Made by a program: the position numbers and the translations under genes. A stretch of 64,000 nt of DNA, taken from positions 39,947 to 103,946 of the forward strand of contig PAZF01000006.1 of assembly GCA_002715505.1 (NCBI GenBank), in the 5' to 3' direction. The notes below the pieces were generated by a model, which saw only the letters and a program-made list of their open reading frames with translations, had not been told where the DNA came from and searched no databases. Positions 9,017 through 17,340 of the stretch are shown one piece after another (within the stretch, counting starts at the first letter, position 1; each line of letters starts with the position of its first letter). The stretch comes from Candidatus Pelagibacterales bacterium (GTDB taxonomy: Bacteria; Pseudomonadota; Alphaproteobacteria; TMED109).

Positions 9017-9534
9017 TATTCGCCTAAATACTTGTAAAAGTATTTTCCAGAAACCATTTCAGTATTTGCAAGTCTATGATAAGCAGGTAATTCTCCCCAT
9101 TGCTTATAGCCAATTTGTTCATAAAGTTTAATGGCACTTTTTTGAGTTTCTCTAACATCCAATAAAACATGTGAAAAGTTTTTCAGTTTGCATTCTTTTT
9201 CTGCTTCCTCTATTAAAAGCCTTGCTAAACCGTGTCCTCTTGCCCAAGTTGCAACAAAATGTGTATCTATAAAAACTCTAAAAATAGAGGCTTCATTTGT
9301 AGAAGAAAAGGTAACAACTTGAAGGGAACCTGCTATTAAACCTTTATATCTTCCCAGAAATAACCATCTGTTAGGGACAAGAAGTACTCCCTTCCAATAA
9401 TCCTTAACCTTGTTTTTAGGCGGAGGGTTGACCCAACCAAACCCTATGCCTTCTTTGATTGCGTCCATAGTTGCAGCAGTTAGTTCATCAAGCTCCCCTC
9501 TTTTAAAAGTAGTAGTTTTTTCAACAGTTATCAT
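9016..9534 (-). CDS. GNAT family N-acetyltransferase in the his operon
   Basis: A 172-residue predicted acetyltransferase of unknown substrate, placed between hisH and hisA. The GNAT acetyl-CoA binding signature appears as ATWARGHGLARLLIEEAE (R/Q-x-x-G-x-G/A type), with the C-terminal LYEQIGYKQWGE typical of the fold. I start it at the ATG at 9534, which forms TAATG with the hisH stop; a TTG twelve bases upstream is open but unneeded. Stop-start coupling on both sides says it is co-translated with his genes; function in histidine synthesis is not established. Confidence 0.82.
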   Translation of the reverse strand: MITVEKTTTFKRGELDELTAATMDAIKEGIGFGWVNPPPKNKVKDYWKGVLLVPNRWLFLGRYKGLIAGSLQVVTFSSTNEASIFRVFIDTHFVATWARGHGLARLLIEEAEKECKLKNFSHVLLDVRETQKSAIKLYEQIGYKQWGELPAYHRLANTEMVSGKYFYKYLGE

Positions 9535-10178
9535 TAAGGATTCCAATCTAAAAAATTATTTATTAGCTTTTGCCCATGTTCTTGACTTTTTTCTGGATGA
9601 AACTGAACTCCAATTATATTTTCTTTGCATACTGCGGCAACAATTTCTTTTCCATAGTTTACAGTAGCAATAATATCATTTTTATTCTTGCATATCATTT
9701 CATAGCTGTGAACAAAATAAAAATCACCAGTTAATAAAGAATTGAAAGATTTTTTATAATCACTGTTTACTAGTCTGATTTCATTCCATCCCATATGTGG
9801 AATCTTAATTGACTTATTTTTAACAGAAATCTTTTTTACTTGACTTTCAAAATATCCCAAACCTAAGCTTTCAATTCTTTCAAAACTTTTCTCTGCCATT
9901 AATTGCATTCCTATACAAATTCCTAAAAAGGGCTTTTTTTTTTGGTACACAAAATCATTTAAGGCTTCTTGCATGCCATCTATGCTTGCCAATTGATTTT
10001 TACAATTTGAAAAATCTCCTACTCCTGGCAAAATAATTTTGTCTGAACTTTCTACTAGCTTTGGGTTATTGCTGATATATAAATTTATTTTTTTTTTTCT
10101 ATCTTTAGAAGCTTTTAGAAAAGCATTATATAAGGAAGCCAGGTTTCCAGAATTATAATTAACTATTAATACATTCAT
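9534..10178 (-). CDS. hisH: Imidazole glycerol phosphate synthase, glutaminase subunit
   Basis: HisH is the class I glutamine amidotransferase partner of HisF. The nucleophile is Cys88 in FLGICIGMQ, and the His194/Glu196 pair is in VQFHPEKSQ; the N-terminal LIVNYNSGNLASL and LPGVGDF (50-56) are also conserved. The gene reads correctly through a run of ten A (9934-9943 on the plus strand as T), so a long homopolymer alone does not break frames here. Its ATG overlaps the hisB stop as TAATG. Confidence 0.96.
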   Translation of the reverse strand: MNVLIVNYNSGNLASLYNAFLKASKDRKKKINLYISNNPKLVESSDKIILPGVGDFSNCKNQLASIDGMQEALNDFVYQKKKPFLGICIGMQLMAEKSFERIESLGLGYFESQVKKISVKNKSIKIPHMGWNEIRLVNSDYKKSFNSLLTGDFYFVHSYEMICKNKNDIIATVNYGKEIVAAVCKENIIGVQFHPEKSQEHGQKLINNFLDWNP

Positions 10179-10783
10179 TATTCGCCATCATTAATAAGTT
10201 TTCCTTTAGTTGAAGGAACTTTATTTTTTAATTTTTCAGAAATTTTAATAGCATTTTTTATTGATAGAGCTAATGCTTTATAGCAGGACTCTATTATATG
10301 ATGGTTGTTTACACCATAAATATTCTCAACATGTAAATTAGCCCCTAAAGACTGGGATAAAGCTTGAAAAAATTCTTTAAATAATTCCAAATCCATATCA
10401 CCCAGCTTTGTTTGAGTAAAAAAGACTTTCCAAACTAAAAAAGGCCTACCTGATAAGTCTATCACTACTCTTGTTAAGGTTTCATCCATGGGAGCGTATG
10501 AGCTAGCAAATCTATTTATTCCTTTTCTGTCTGACAATGCTTCTGATAAAGCTTTTCCTATTACATATCCTATGTCTTCTGTAGTATGATGTGAATCTAT
10601 GTGAAGATCTCCCTTAGCTTTTAGAAAAATGTCACAAGCGCTATGTTTGGATAATTGCTCAATCATGTGGTCTAGAAATCCTATACCAGTAGAAATTTTG
10701 TACTCTCCAGTTCCATCTAGATTTATCTTACACTCAATATCTGTCTCTTTTGTTTTTCTTTTTATCTCAGCCACTCTTTTCAT
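10178..10783 (-). CDS. hisB: Imidazoleglycerol-phosphate dehydratase
   Basis: HisB dehydrates imidazole glycerol phosphate. The 201-residue monofunctional enzyme has both metal-binding repeats: GFLDHM with [10 protein letters not shown] (63-72), and the second [13 protein letters not shown] near 159-171. The N-terminal [16 protein letters not shown] is the standard family start. It overlaps the upstream smr gene by 4 bases (ATGA). Confidence 0.96.
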   Translation of the reverse strand: MKRVAEIKRKTKETDIECKINLDGTGEYKISTGIGFLDHMIEQLSKHSACDIFLKAKGDLHIDSHHTTEDIGYVIGKALSEALSDRKGINRFASSYAPMDETLTRVVIDLSGRPFLVWKVFFTQTKLGDMDLELFKEFFQALSQSLGANLHVENIYGVNNHHIIESCYKALALSIKNAIKISEKLKNKVPSTKGKLINDGE

Positions 10784-11322
10784 TTTATGGTATCCTTTTT
10801 TCTTAACAAAATATATCTTGCACCATCACCACCATCCCTTTGGATAGCATAGCTGTGTGCTAAAATAAGAGAGGAATAGTAGGATTCATTTAGCCAATTA
10901 GGAACAAGCTCTCTTAAAATACTCTTAGATCCTAAAACTGTTTTTCTTTTTCCTGTGACTACTAAAATACATCTCTTTTCCTGATTAATGCAAGCTTTTA
11001 TGAAATTATCTAATATTTTTTTAGCTTCAACTCTGTTGAAACCATGAAGATCAAGAGTAGCCTCTGGTCTTATTAAGCCTCTTTCAAATTTTAATTTCAT
11101 TCTTTTATTTACTTGGAGTTTTTCGACAGTCTGATGTTCATTTTGAAGTTTCTCTACCTCAGGCTTGTTTAAATTTAGAGAATTCTTATTTGATTTTGAT
11201 TTTTTAATTACATTGATGCTTTTTTCAGTCATATCTTCTGAAATATAGTTTTTGAGTTTTATGTCTTCTTTAGTTACTGCCTTCCACAATTCTAATTCTC
11301 TTTTATTAAGCCTTCTGTTCAT
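10780..11322 (-). CDS. Smr/MutS2 C-terminal domain protein
   Basis: A 180-residue protein with a basic, variable N-terminal half and a C-terminal Smr domain. The Smr start motif [11 protein letters not shown] is at 90-100, then the TGKRKT loop and [11 protein letters not shown], giving the DLHG and TGxR/K elements of Smr nucleases. Alphaproteobacteria usually place this gene directly after mltA; here an FMN dehydrogenase gene has come between them. Smr domains cut nicked, branched or stalled-ribosome RNA substrates in other species; the substrate here is unknown. Confidence 0.85.
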   Translation of the reverse strand: MNRRLNKRELELWKAVTKEDIKLKNYISEDMTEKSINVIKKSKSNKNSLNLNKPEVEKLQNEHQTVEKLQVNKRMKLKFERGLIRPEATLDLHGFNRVEAKKILDNFIKACINQEKRCILVVTGKRKTVLGSKSILRELVPNWLNESYYSSLILAHSYAIQRDGGDGARYILLRKKDTIK

Positions 11323-11324
11323 AT

Positions 11325-12464
11325 TTAATGCTCTACTATATTTTTTAAACTAAGATTATTGATATTTGTTTCTCCACATAGAGCTAATGTTATATCCATT
11401 TCTTTTTCAAATATTCTAATAGCGTCTATAACGCCTTCATATCCTTTGGCCCCTAATCCGTATAGATATGGTCTTCCAATGAAAATAGCCCTTGCTCCCA
11501 ATGCTTTAGCTTTTATAACATCAGCTCCGTACCTAAAACCTCCATCTACATATACCTCTAATTTTGCCCCAACAAGTTTAGAGATTTTATTTAGCTCTAA
11601 TATAGATGATGGCGCTCCATCTAGCTGTCTTCCTCCATGGTTAGAAACAATAATAGCATCCGCTCCGATGTCTAAACTTTTTTGAGCATCTTCTAAGTCT
11701 AATATTCCTTTTAAAATAGTTGGTCCTCCCCATAACTTCATTATCCATTTTACGTAATCCCATGTTAACTCTTGATCAAACTGTTCATTAGTCCATGATG
11801 CAATAGAAGCCAAATCTTTAACACCTTTAACATGCCCTAAAATATTTCCAAATGTTTTATTTTTATTAGCTAACATTCTTAAGCACCATTCTGGCTTTTT
11901 AATTAATTGTAACAATTGGTTAAACCCTAACTTAGGTGGTGCAGAAAGTCCATTTCTGATGTCATTGTGTCTTTGTGCTAAAAGAGGAAGATCCATAGTT
12001 ATAACTAAAGCGCTACATTTTGCTTTTTTCGCCCTAAGAATTAAGTTTTTCACAAACTCCTTATCTTTCATAACATATAATTGAAACCAAAAAGGACTAT
12101 TAGAATTCTCGGCTACTTGCTCTATAGAACATATACTCATAGTTGATAAAATATAAGGTATATTCATTTCATTTGCTGCTTTTGCTGCTAAAATCTCTCC
12201 CTTGGGATACATCATACCTCCCATTCCTACTGGAGACAGCCCTAAAGGCAAGTTATAATCTATACCTAAAATTTGGGTGGCCAGTGCTCTATTTTTAATA
12301 TTTACACCAACTCTTTGCTTAAGTTTAATTTTTTTCAAATCTTCTTCATTATCTTTATAAGTTCCTCCCGAGTAAGAACCAGTATCGATATAATCATAAA
12401 ACATCTTGGGCAGTTTATTTCTAGCTAAATGTTTTAAATCATTTATTTCTAAAATTTTTCTCAA
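11325..12464 (-). CDS. FMN-dependent alpha-hydroxy-acid dehydrogenase (LldD-like)
   Basis: A 379-residue member of the FMN alpha-hydroxy-acid oxidase/dehydrogenase family (L-lactate dehydrogenase, glycolate oxidase). Visible features are PLGLSPVGMGGMMYP, the FMN-binding ILSTMSICSIEQVA, WFQLYVMKDKEF, and the catalytic-base block VSNHGGRQLDGAPSS with VYVDGGFRYGADVIKA and ALGARAIFIGRPYLYGL. The start is TTG at 12464, preceded by AGGAG at good spacing, inside the last codons of mltA (26-base overlap). Substrate, lactate or another 2-hydroxy acid, cannot be fixed from sequence. Confidence 0.88.
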   Translation of the reverse strand: MRKILEINDLKHLARNKLPKMFYDYIDTGSYSGGTYKDNEEDLKKIKLKQRVGVNIKNRALATQILGIDYNLPLGLSPVGMGGMMYPKGEILAAKAANEMNIPYILSTMSICSIEQVAENSNSPFWFQLYVMKDKEFVKNLILRAKKAKCSALVITMDLPLLAQRHNDIRNGLSAPPKLGFNQLLQLIKKPEWCLRMLANKNKTFGNILGHVKGVKDLASIASWTNEQFDQELTWDYVKWIMKLWGGPTILKGILDLEDAQKSLDIGADAIIVSNHGGRQLDGAPSSILELNKISKLVGAKLEVYVDGGFRYGADVIKAKALGARAIFIGRPYLYGLGAKGYEGVIDAIRIFEKEMDITLALCGETNINNLSLKNIVEH

Positions 12465-13495
12465 ATATTTCTCCTGTTAACTTATTTTCTATAGGAATTA
12501 GCTTCCTAGTAAATATTTTCCTATTTAAGCCTGCCGCTTTTTCTTCAGCCACAGAACCATAACCTGTAAATAAATCTATTCTACTTTTTCCTTTTATTGC
12601 AATTCCTTCGTCATGGGCTATTCCCAAAAATACATCTTTTTTATTATCAATGCTTTCGATTATAATAGCTTCACCTTTTTTAATAAATCGTTTATCTGTA
12701 GCAATGCTTATATTAGGAACCAGGTTAATTCCACTGCTCCCCTTTATATTTCCTGAGTATTTCTCAAAAAAAATATATCTTTCATTCATATTCATGAATT
12801 TTCTAGCCAAGCTCTTATTCTTATATAACCATGTTTTTATTTTATACATATCTATATTTTTTTTATTCAAATGGCCTTTCTCTATTAAAGCTTTTCCTAA
12901 TGACGTATAATTTCTATTATTGCTGCCAGCAAATCTTACTTTAATAACTTTGCCATTTTCTAATTCCAATCGTCCTGATCCTTGAATATGGAGAAAAAAC
13001 GCTTCAATTTCATTTTCTATCCATGCTATCTCCAATTTATTGTTTTTAAGATAACCTTGATTTATCTTCTTTCTAGACGCATTTCTATCTAATTTTTTAT
13101 CGCTGTGAATGGGGTTTTTATAAATAGGATAAGATCCTTTCTTGGGATAGCTAAAGGCTTTTACAGAAGGCTCATAATATCCTGTTAAAACGCCATAAGA
13201 ATTTTTAGATTTTTTTTGTTTAATATATTTAACTTGAAAATTACTATAGAAGTCTTTTTTAAATTTTTTATATTCTTTTTTACTGTATTTTTTACAAACA
13301 TTTTCGTATGGATGGACTATTTTTTTTTGTTTAAACTCAACACAATCTCTGAAAATTATTTTAATAGTCTTATTTAATTCTTTTTTATTATCTTTGAAAA
13401 AGTACTGTAATTTTTCTGCTGTGTAAGAATTTTTATCATAATAGGAGCAATTAGTTAAAAAAAAACATTAAGAAAAAAAAATTGTAAAATTTCAT
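12439..13495 (-). CDS. mltA: Membrane-bound lytic murein transglycosylase A, frame broken by one base in a poly-T tract
   Basis: MltA cleaves peptidoglycan glycan strands. Conserved blocks are GVLTGYYEP, FFLHIQGSGRL, AGSNNRNYTSLGKALIEKG and KSRIDLFTGYG with the catalytic Asp. An uninterrupted frame covers everything from the lipobox LTNC (about 13458) to the stop at 12439. The natural start is the ATG at 13495, which overlaps the Tim44-like stop as ATGA and encodes the signal MKFYNFFFLMFF. Start and body are in different frames; they join if the run of nine T (13457-13465) is read as eight, giving MKFYNFFFLMFFLTNC. Without that, only a TTG at 13035 could start a 198-residue fragment lacking signal and N-terminal domain. 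Slippage, a real mutation or a sequence error are all possible. Confidence 0.85.
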
Positions 13496-14049
13496 TCTGT
13501 TGTGACCTCAGCTAGCACCCAATTAGGATTATTGCTTTCAATAATTTTTTCAAATGTCCAGATATCTTTTACATTTAGAGTCTCTGTCTTTTTTTCAAAT
13601 AAACTTCTCTGGGAAGACTCGAAAAGAACCTTTATTTTAGCAATTTTCTTTATTACTTCTATTTTTATTACAGACGCTTTTAATTCGGTAATCTGAAATG
13701 ATTTCAAATTATTACCACCCAGACTTGTTTCTCCTTGGAAAGCGTCAAACACTTTGGGACTAAGCAAGTTTCTTGCTTCATTGATATTATTTTCTTTGTA
13801 TGAAGATACAATTATCTTGAAAGCTTTTTTTGCTCCTTTTAAGAAAGATTCCTCACTAAAACTTTTATCATTCATTAATATTTTCTGATCATCATAATTA
13901 ACATTTTTGTCAAGATTATCTAGCTGGTTGGAAATCTTTGCTTTTTTTTCTGTATCTGCTTTTCCCTCTATGTGTGTTTTTTTTCCTAACAGCTTATAGA
14001 GATTAGCTCCTAAAACGCCAGCAATAATGGCAAATATAATTATATCAAT
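13492..14049 (-). CDS. Tim44/TimA-like membrane-anchored protein with apparent non-AUG start
   Basis: A Tim44-like domain protein, standing at the usual alphaproteobacterial place before mltA. The C-terminal domain (from the ATG at 13875) contains EESFLKGAKKAFKII and DIWTFEKIIES...NWVLAEV, typical of the family. In the same frame upstream lies a membrane anchor, DIIIFAIIAGVLGANLYKLLGKK, as expected for full-length members, but no ATG, GTG or TTG precedes it. The best starts are ATT at 14049 (giving MDIIIFAIIAG) or CTG at 14055, with AGGTG a few bases upstream. A start at 13875 would make a soluble 127-residue protein with no anchor. Family role: membrane-linked; exact function unknown. Confidence 0.75.
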   Translation of the reverse strand: MDIIIFAIIAGVLGANLYKLLGKKTHIEGKADTEKKAKISNQLDNLDKNVNYDDQKILMNDKSFSEESFLKGAKKAFKIIVSSYKENNINEARNLLSPKVFDAFQGETSLGGNNLKSFQITELKASVIKIEVIKKIAKIKVLFESSQRSLFEKKTETLNVKDIWTFEKIIESNNPNWVLAEVTTE

Positions 14050-14139
14050 ATACAGAGTGCACCTATTTTTTTTTAATATATATACATCTATAATTTTTTT
14101 ATGCGATAAAGTAAATATAAATTATTTAAATTTTATAAT

Positions 14140-14808
14140 TTACCAATGATTATTTTTTAATAAACTTATAATTTTTTTGTGCTTTAAAGCCTCTTCTTCA
14201 CTTGGGGCAACAGTTTTCTTTGAATATAGACAATTTTTTGTGTTTTCTAGGTTTCTTTCAATTATCTTGTTTTCGAACTCGAGATTTATGCCTTGTTGCC
14301 TTCCTCCATTCATCTCTAAGAAAACATCTGCTAACAGCTCAGCATCTAATAATGCGCCGTGTTTCTTTCTTTTAGTTAAATCTAAACTGTATCTTCTGCA
14401 CAAAGCATCAAGATTATTAGCTGCGCCAGGAAAAATTTTTCTAGCTAACAAAAGAGTATCAATAACCTTGAAATTCTTTAAATTTTCTTTTGAACAAAGC
14501 TCTAATTCATAGTTTAGAAAACCTAAATCAAATTTCGCGTTGTGGATTACTAGCTCTCCTCCATCTAAAAAGTTTAAAAATTTATCAACAATTTCTATAA
14601 ATAGTGGTTTATTTGCCAAGAAATCATTAGTTAAACCATGAATTTTCAATGCATCTTCTGGCATGTTCCTATTTGGGTTTATATATTCTTGGAAATACCT
14701 TCCAGTAGGATAATTATTATCTAATTCTATACAGCCTATCTCTACAATTTTATGTCCTAGTTTTGGGTCTAACCCTGTTGTTTCTATATCTAATGCTATT
14801 CTTTTCAT
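14140..14808 (-). CDS. dnaQ: DNA polymerase III epsilon subunit (proofreading exonuclease)
   Basis: DnaQ is the 3'-5' proofreading subunit of the replicative polymerase. The DEDDh residues are visible: D7 and E9 in ALDIETTGLD, D94 in NAKFDLGF, H150 and D155 in KKHGALLDAELLADV. The 222-residue length fits the alphaproteobacterial form with a short C-terminal tail for the alpha subunit. It overlaps coaE by 4 bases. secB, often found beside dnaQ in this group, is missing. Confidence 0.95.
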   Translation of the reverse strand: MKRIALDIETTGLDPKLGHKIVEIGCIELDNNYPTGRYFQEYINPNRNMPEDALKIHGLTNDFLANKPLFIEIVDKFLNFLDGGELVIHNAKFDLGFLNYELELCSKENLKNFKVIDTLLLARKIFPGAANNLDALCRRYSLDLTKRKKHGALLDAELLADVFLEMNGGRQQGINLEFENKIIERNLENTKNCLYSKKTVAPSEEEALKHKKIISLLKNNHW

Positions 14809-15434
14809 TTTTTAAAATTTGAAATAACCTTATTATTTGATCTTTTCTTAAAATAAATGCTTTTATTTAAAATATCAATTACTGTATTATAAATGTATCT
14901 TTTTCCTCTGTCAGAGTAAACTACTATATCTGCTAGTTTTTTTTTCTTTTTGTCAGTTAGTTGTTGTCTTTTTGTTAGTACTAATCTTCTTTTGTTCCAA
15001 CCTTCTCTTTTTAAGACTCTAATTTTTTGGATCTTTTCTGAACAGGTTACCACAAGAGTTTTATCATATTTCCTTTTGTTATCTTTCTCAAAAAGCAACG
15101 GAACATCTAGTACTACTAATCTTTTTCTATTCCTAAACTGTCTTCTTATCCAAGAATATCTGCTTTTGTTAAGAAATTTATAAATTATTTTTTCTAGCAG
15201 CAGTAGTTTTTTTTTGTCTTCAAATACTATGCTAGCTAATTCTTCCTTTAAAAGTCGGTCGCCTTTAAATGCTAATGGAAATTGCTCTTGAATTAATTTT
15301 AAAACTACAGGCTTTTTATATAATAAACTAACTTCATAATCACTATCAAAGACCGGAACTTTTTGTCTTTTAAAAAAGCTGCTAGTTTCGGTTTTACCTG
15401 TGCCTACTGATCCTGTTATCCCGATTACAATCAT
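14805..15434 (-). CDS. coaE: Dephospho-CoA kinase
   Basis: CoaE adds the 3' phosphate in the last step of coenzyme A synthesis. The P-loop GITGSVGTGKT spans residues 5-15 and is followed by the family pattern VPVFDSDYEV; VVLDVPLLFE lies mid-protein. The 209-residue length is normal. The protein is unusually lysine/arginine-rich towards its C-terminus, as expected of AT-rich codon use. It overlaps both dnaQ and aroE by 4 bases, so dnaQ-coaE-aroE-ppsR read as one tightly coupled operon. Confidence 0.92.
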   Translation of the reverse strand: MIVIGITGSVGTGKTETSSFFKRQKVPVFDSDYEVSLLYKKPVVLKLIQEQFPLAFKGDRLLKEELASIVFEDKKKLLLLEKIIYKFLNKSRYSWIRRQFRNRKRLVVLDVPLLFEKDNKRKYDKTLVVTCSEKIQKIRVLKREGWNKRRLVLTKRQQLTDKKKKKLADIVVYSDRGKRYIYNTVIDILNKSIYFKKRSNNKVISNFKK

Positions 15435-16258
15435 GTAGTTTTTATTTTGCTTTTAATTTTTTTAATTAAATAATTATTAATTTTTGGCTTTATATTAAAC
15501 CAAACTTTAAAGCTTTCTTGGGCTTGCCCTATAAACATCGGTAAGCCAGTTACATAATCTAACTTATTTTTTTTTGCTTCTTTTATTAAGCCGGTTTCTG
15601 TAGGGTTATATACTATGTCATAAATTTTAGTATTTTTATCAACTTCTTTTAAAGATATAGGGACGTCCGGATAGCCTATCATTCCCAGACTTGTAGAATT
15701 AACTATAATACCAGCGTCTCTTATAACATCCTTTTGTTTCCAGTTTTTAACTATAACATTATTATATTTTTCTGCCATTTTCTCTGCTTTACTTTTTGTT
15801 CTGTTTATTATGAAGATTTCATTAAATCCTTCTTTTATTAAGCTGTATATAATTGCTTCACAAGCGCCTCCAGCTCCATATATAACGGCTGGTTTTTTTG
15901 TGTTTATGTTATTTAGTTCTCTTAATCCTGAAGAAAAACCTTCTACATCAGTATTGTATCCTTCTAGTGTTCCATTGTTGTTTTTAATAGTATTAACTGC
16001 TTGAAGTTTAGATGATATCTTATCTAACTTATCTAAATAATTAATAATTTTTTTTTTATATGGGATCGTTACATTTAATCCTTTGATATTTAAACCTTTG
16101 ATTGATTTATCTATATTTTTAATGCTATCTAACTGAAATTTGGAGTAGTGATAGTCTAATTTATTTTTTTTTATCCAATAATTATGTAAAATAGGGGACA
16201 TAGATTGTTTTAATGGATTGCCTATAATTCCTAATAAGCTGTAATAATATTTTTTCAT
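15431..16258 (-). CDS. aroE: Shikimate dehydrogenase
   Basis: AroE reduces 3-dehydroshikimate with NADPH. Substrate residues are in KQSMSPILHN (17-26); the catalytic Lys68 is in NVTIPYKK and Asp104 in GYNTDVEGF; the NADP loop is VIYGAGGACEAI. The 275-residue length is standard. It overlaps ppsR and coaE by 4 bases each. The maf gene that commonly separates ppsR and aroE in alphaproteobacteria is absent. Confidence 0.95.
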   Translation of the reverse strand: MKKYYYSLLGIIGNPLKQSMSPILHNYWIKKNKLDYHYSKFQLDSIKNIDKSIKGLNIKGLNVTIPYKKKIINYLDKLDKISSKLQAVNTIKNNNGTLEGYNTDVEGFSSGLRELNNINTKKPAVIYGAGGACEAIIYSLIKEGFNEIFIINRTKSKAEKMAEKYNNVIVKNWKQKDVIRDAGIIVNSTSLGMIGYPDVPISLKEVDKNTKIYDIVYNPTETGLIKEAKKNKLDYVTGLPMFIGQAQESFKVWFNIKPKINNYLIKKIKSKIKTT

Positions 16259-17085
16259 TTAATATTCTTTTCCCTATAAATCTTTAAGTACTCTAAGGCT
16301 GTAGCGGCTATTTCTTCAATAGATTTTTTAGTGACATCAATTGTGGACCAATTATTTTTTGTACAAATTTTTCTTGCTTCTTGAATTTCTTTTTTTAATA
16401 AGTCTATATCTATATAATTAGTAGCTTTGTTTTCTTTTAGAGACTGTAGTCTGGAAGCTCTTATTTGTTTTAGTCTTTCAGGACTTGCGAATAATCCAAT
16501 AATTAAAGTCTTTCTGCTAATGTTAGTAAAGTCAATATTTTGATTCAATACATAAGGAATGTTTGCTACTCTATATCCTTTGTTAGCTAAGTAAATAGAT
16601 GTTGGGGTCTTAGAAGTCCTAGAAACACCAAAAAAAATTATATCTGCTTTTTCTAACTCTTTATTACCCTGTCCGTCATCATTTGCTATAGCATATTGTA
16701 AAGACTCAATTCTATCAAAATAGTCCTCTGACAATGAATGCTGTTTTCCAGGAACTTGGCTTATGACAGGCTGTATTTCATAGAATTTTTTAATCTTGTT
16801 TATAGTGTTATCTAGCACATTATGTGCGCTTACTTTTATTGAGTTACATTGATCAATAAGATAGTTTTCTAATTTTAAATTAATCATTGTATATAAAACT
16901 ATCCCTCTTTTATCTTTGATAATATCAATTATATTATCTATTTGTTTTTCTGATCTTATTAATGCCCATTTATTTTCTAAAAAGTTAATATCCTCAAATC
17001 TAGCATAAATCGATCTGGCCACCGTCGACACTGTTTCTCCAGTAGAGTCAGATATTAGATAAATATGTTGATTAACTGTGGGCAT
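16255..17085 (-). CDS. ppsR: Pyruvate, phosphate dikinase regulatory protein (PSRP, DUF299 kinase/phosphorylase)
   Basis: PSRP proteins switch PEP synthase or PPDK by ADP-dependent phosphorylation and Pi-dependent dephosphorylation. The 276 residues include the N-terminal IYLISDSTGETVSTVARS and the P-loop GVSRTSKTPTSIYLANKG (153-170), both diagnostic. It is the RP001 homologue that flanks the origin in Caulobacter and Rickettsia, here on the left side of the putative origin and transcribed away from it. Confidence 0.93.
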   Translation of the reverse strand: MPTVNQHIYLISDSTGETVSTVARSIYARFEDINFLENKWALIRSEKQIDNIIDIIKDKRGIVLYTMINLKLENYLIDQCNSIKVSAHNVLDNTINKIKKFYEIQPVISQVPGKQHSLSEDYFDRIESLQYAIANDDGQGNKELEKADIIFFGVSRTSKTPTSIYLANKGYRVANIPYVLNQNIDFTNISRKTLIIGLFASPERLKQIRASRLQSLKENKATNYIDIDLLKKEIQEARKICTKNNWSTIDVTKKSIEEIAATALEYLKIYREKNIK

Positions 17086-17340
17086 CTTATTAATAACTTA
17101 AAGTAATTTAAATTTTATTTATTATTTTATGAAAATTACTTATTTATTCATAGATTTAATTTATTTTTATTTGTTATCATAAACTGTGTATAACTTTAGT
17201 AGATTTGTAGAGATTGATAGTTTTTTAGTGTTTTTATAAGATTATAAGGTAATTTTCTTGTTGATAATTATGTTGATTAAATTTAATCCTTGTTATTATA
17301 TTCATTACAACAACAACTATATACTTTATATATATATATT
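17086..17340. other. Putative chromosomal replication origin (ppsR-hemE intergenic region)
   Basis: This 255-base AT-rich gap lies between ppsR and hemE, the position of Cori in Caulobacter and of proposed origins in Rickettsiales. It holds one exact DnaA box (17185-17193, TTATACACA on the minus strand) and one box with a single mismatch (17144-17152, TTATTCATA). Transcription diverges from it, and parS sites plus parAB lie about 7-11 kb to the right, again as in Caulobacter. I see no clear CtrA site. Assignment rests on position and the boxes; GC skew was not computed. Confidence 0.65.
17185..17193 (-). promoter_or_regulatory. DnaA box
   Basis: Minus-strand sequence TTATACACA is an exact match to the DnaA consensus TTWTNCACA, inside the putative origin between ppsR and hemE. 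Confidence 0.6.

Noticed and set aside
17098..17111. CtrA site in the origin
   Set aside because: TTAA-N6-TTAA has six rather than seven spacer bases, and such motifs are common in AT-rich DNA.
17290..17340. Upstream TTG start for hemE
   Set aside because: It would translate part of the origin gap into a hydrophobic tail absent from the family.
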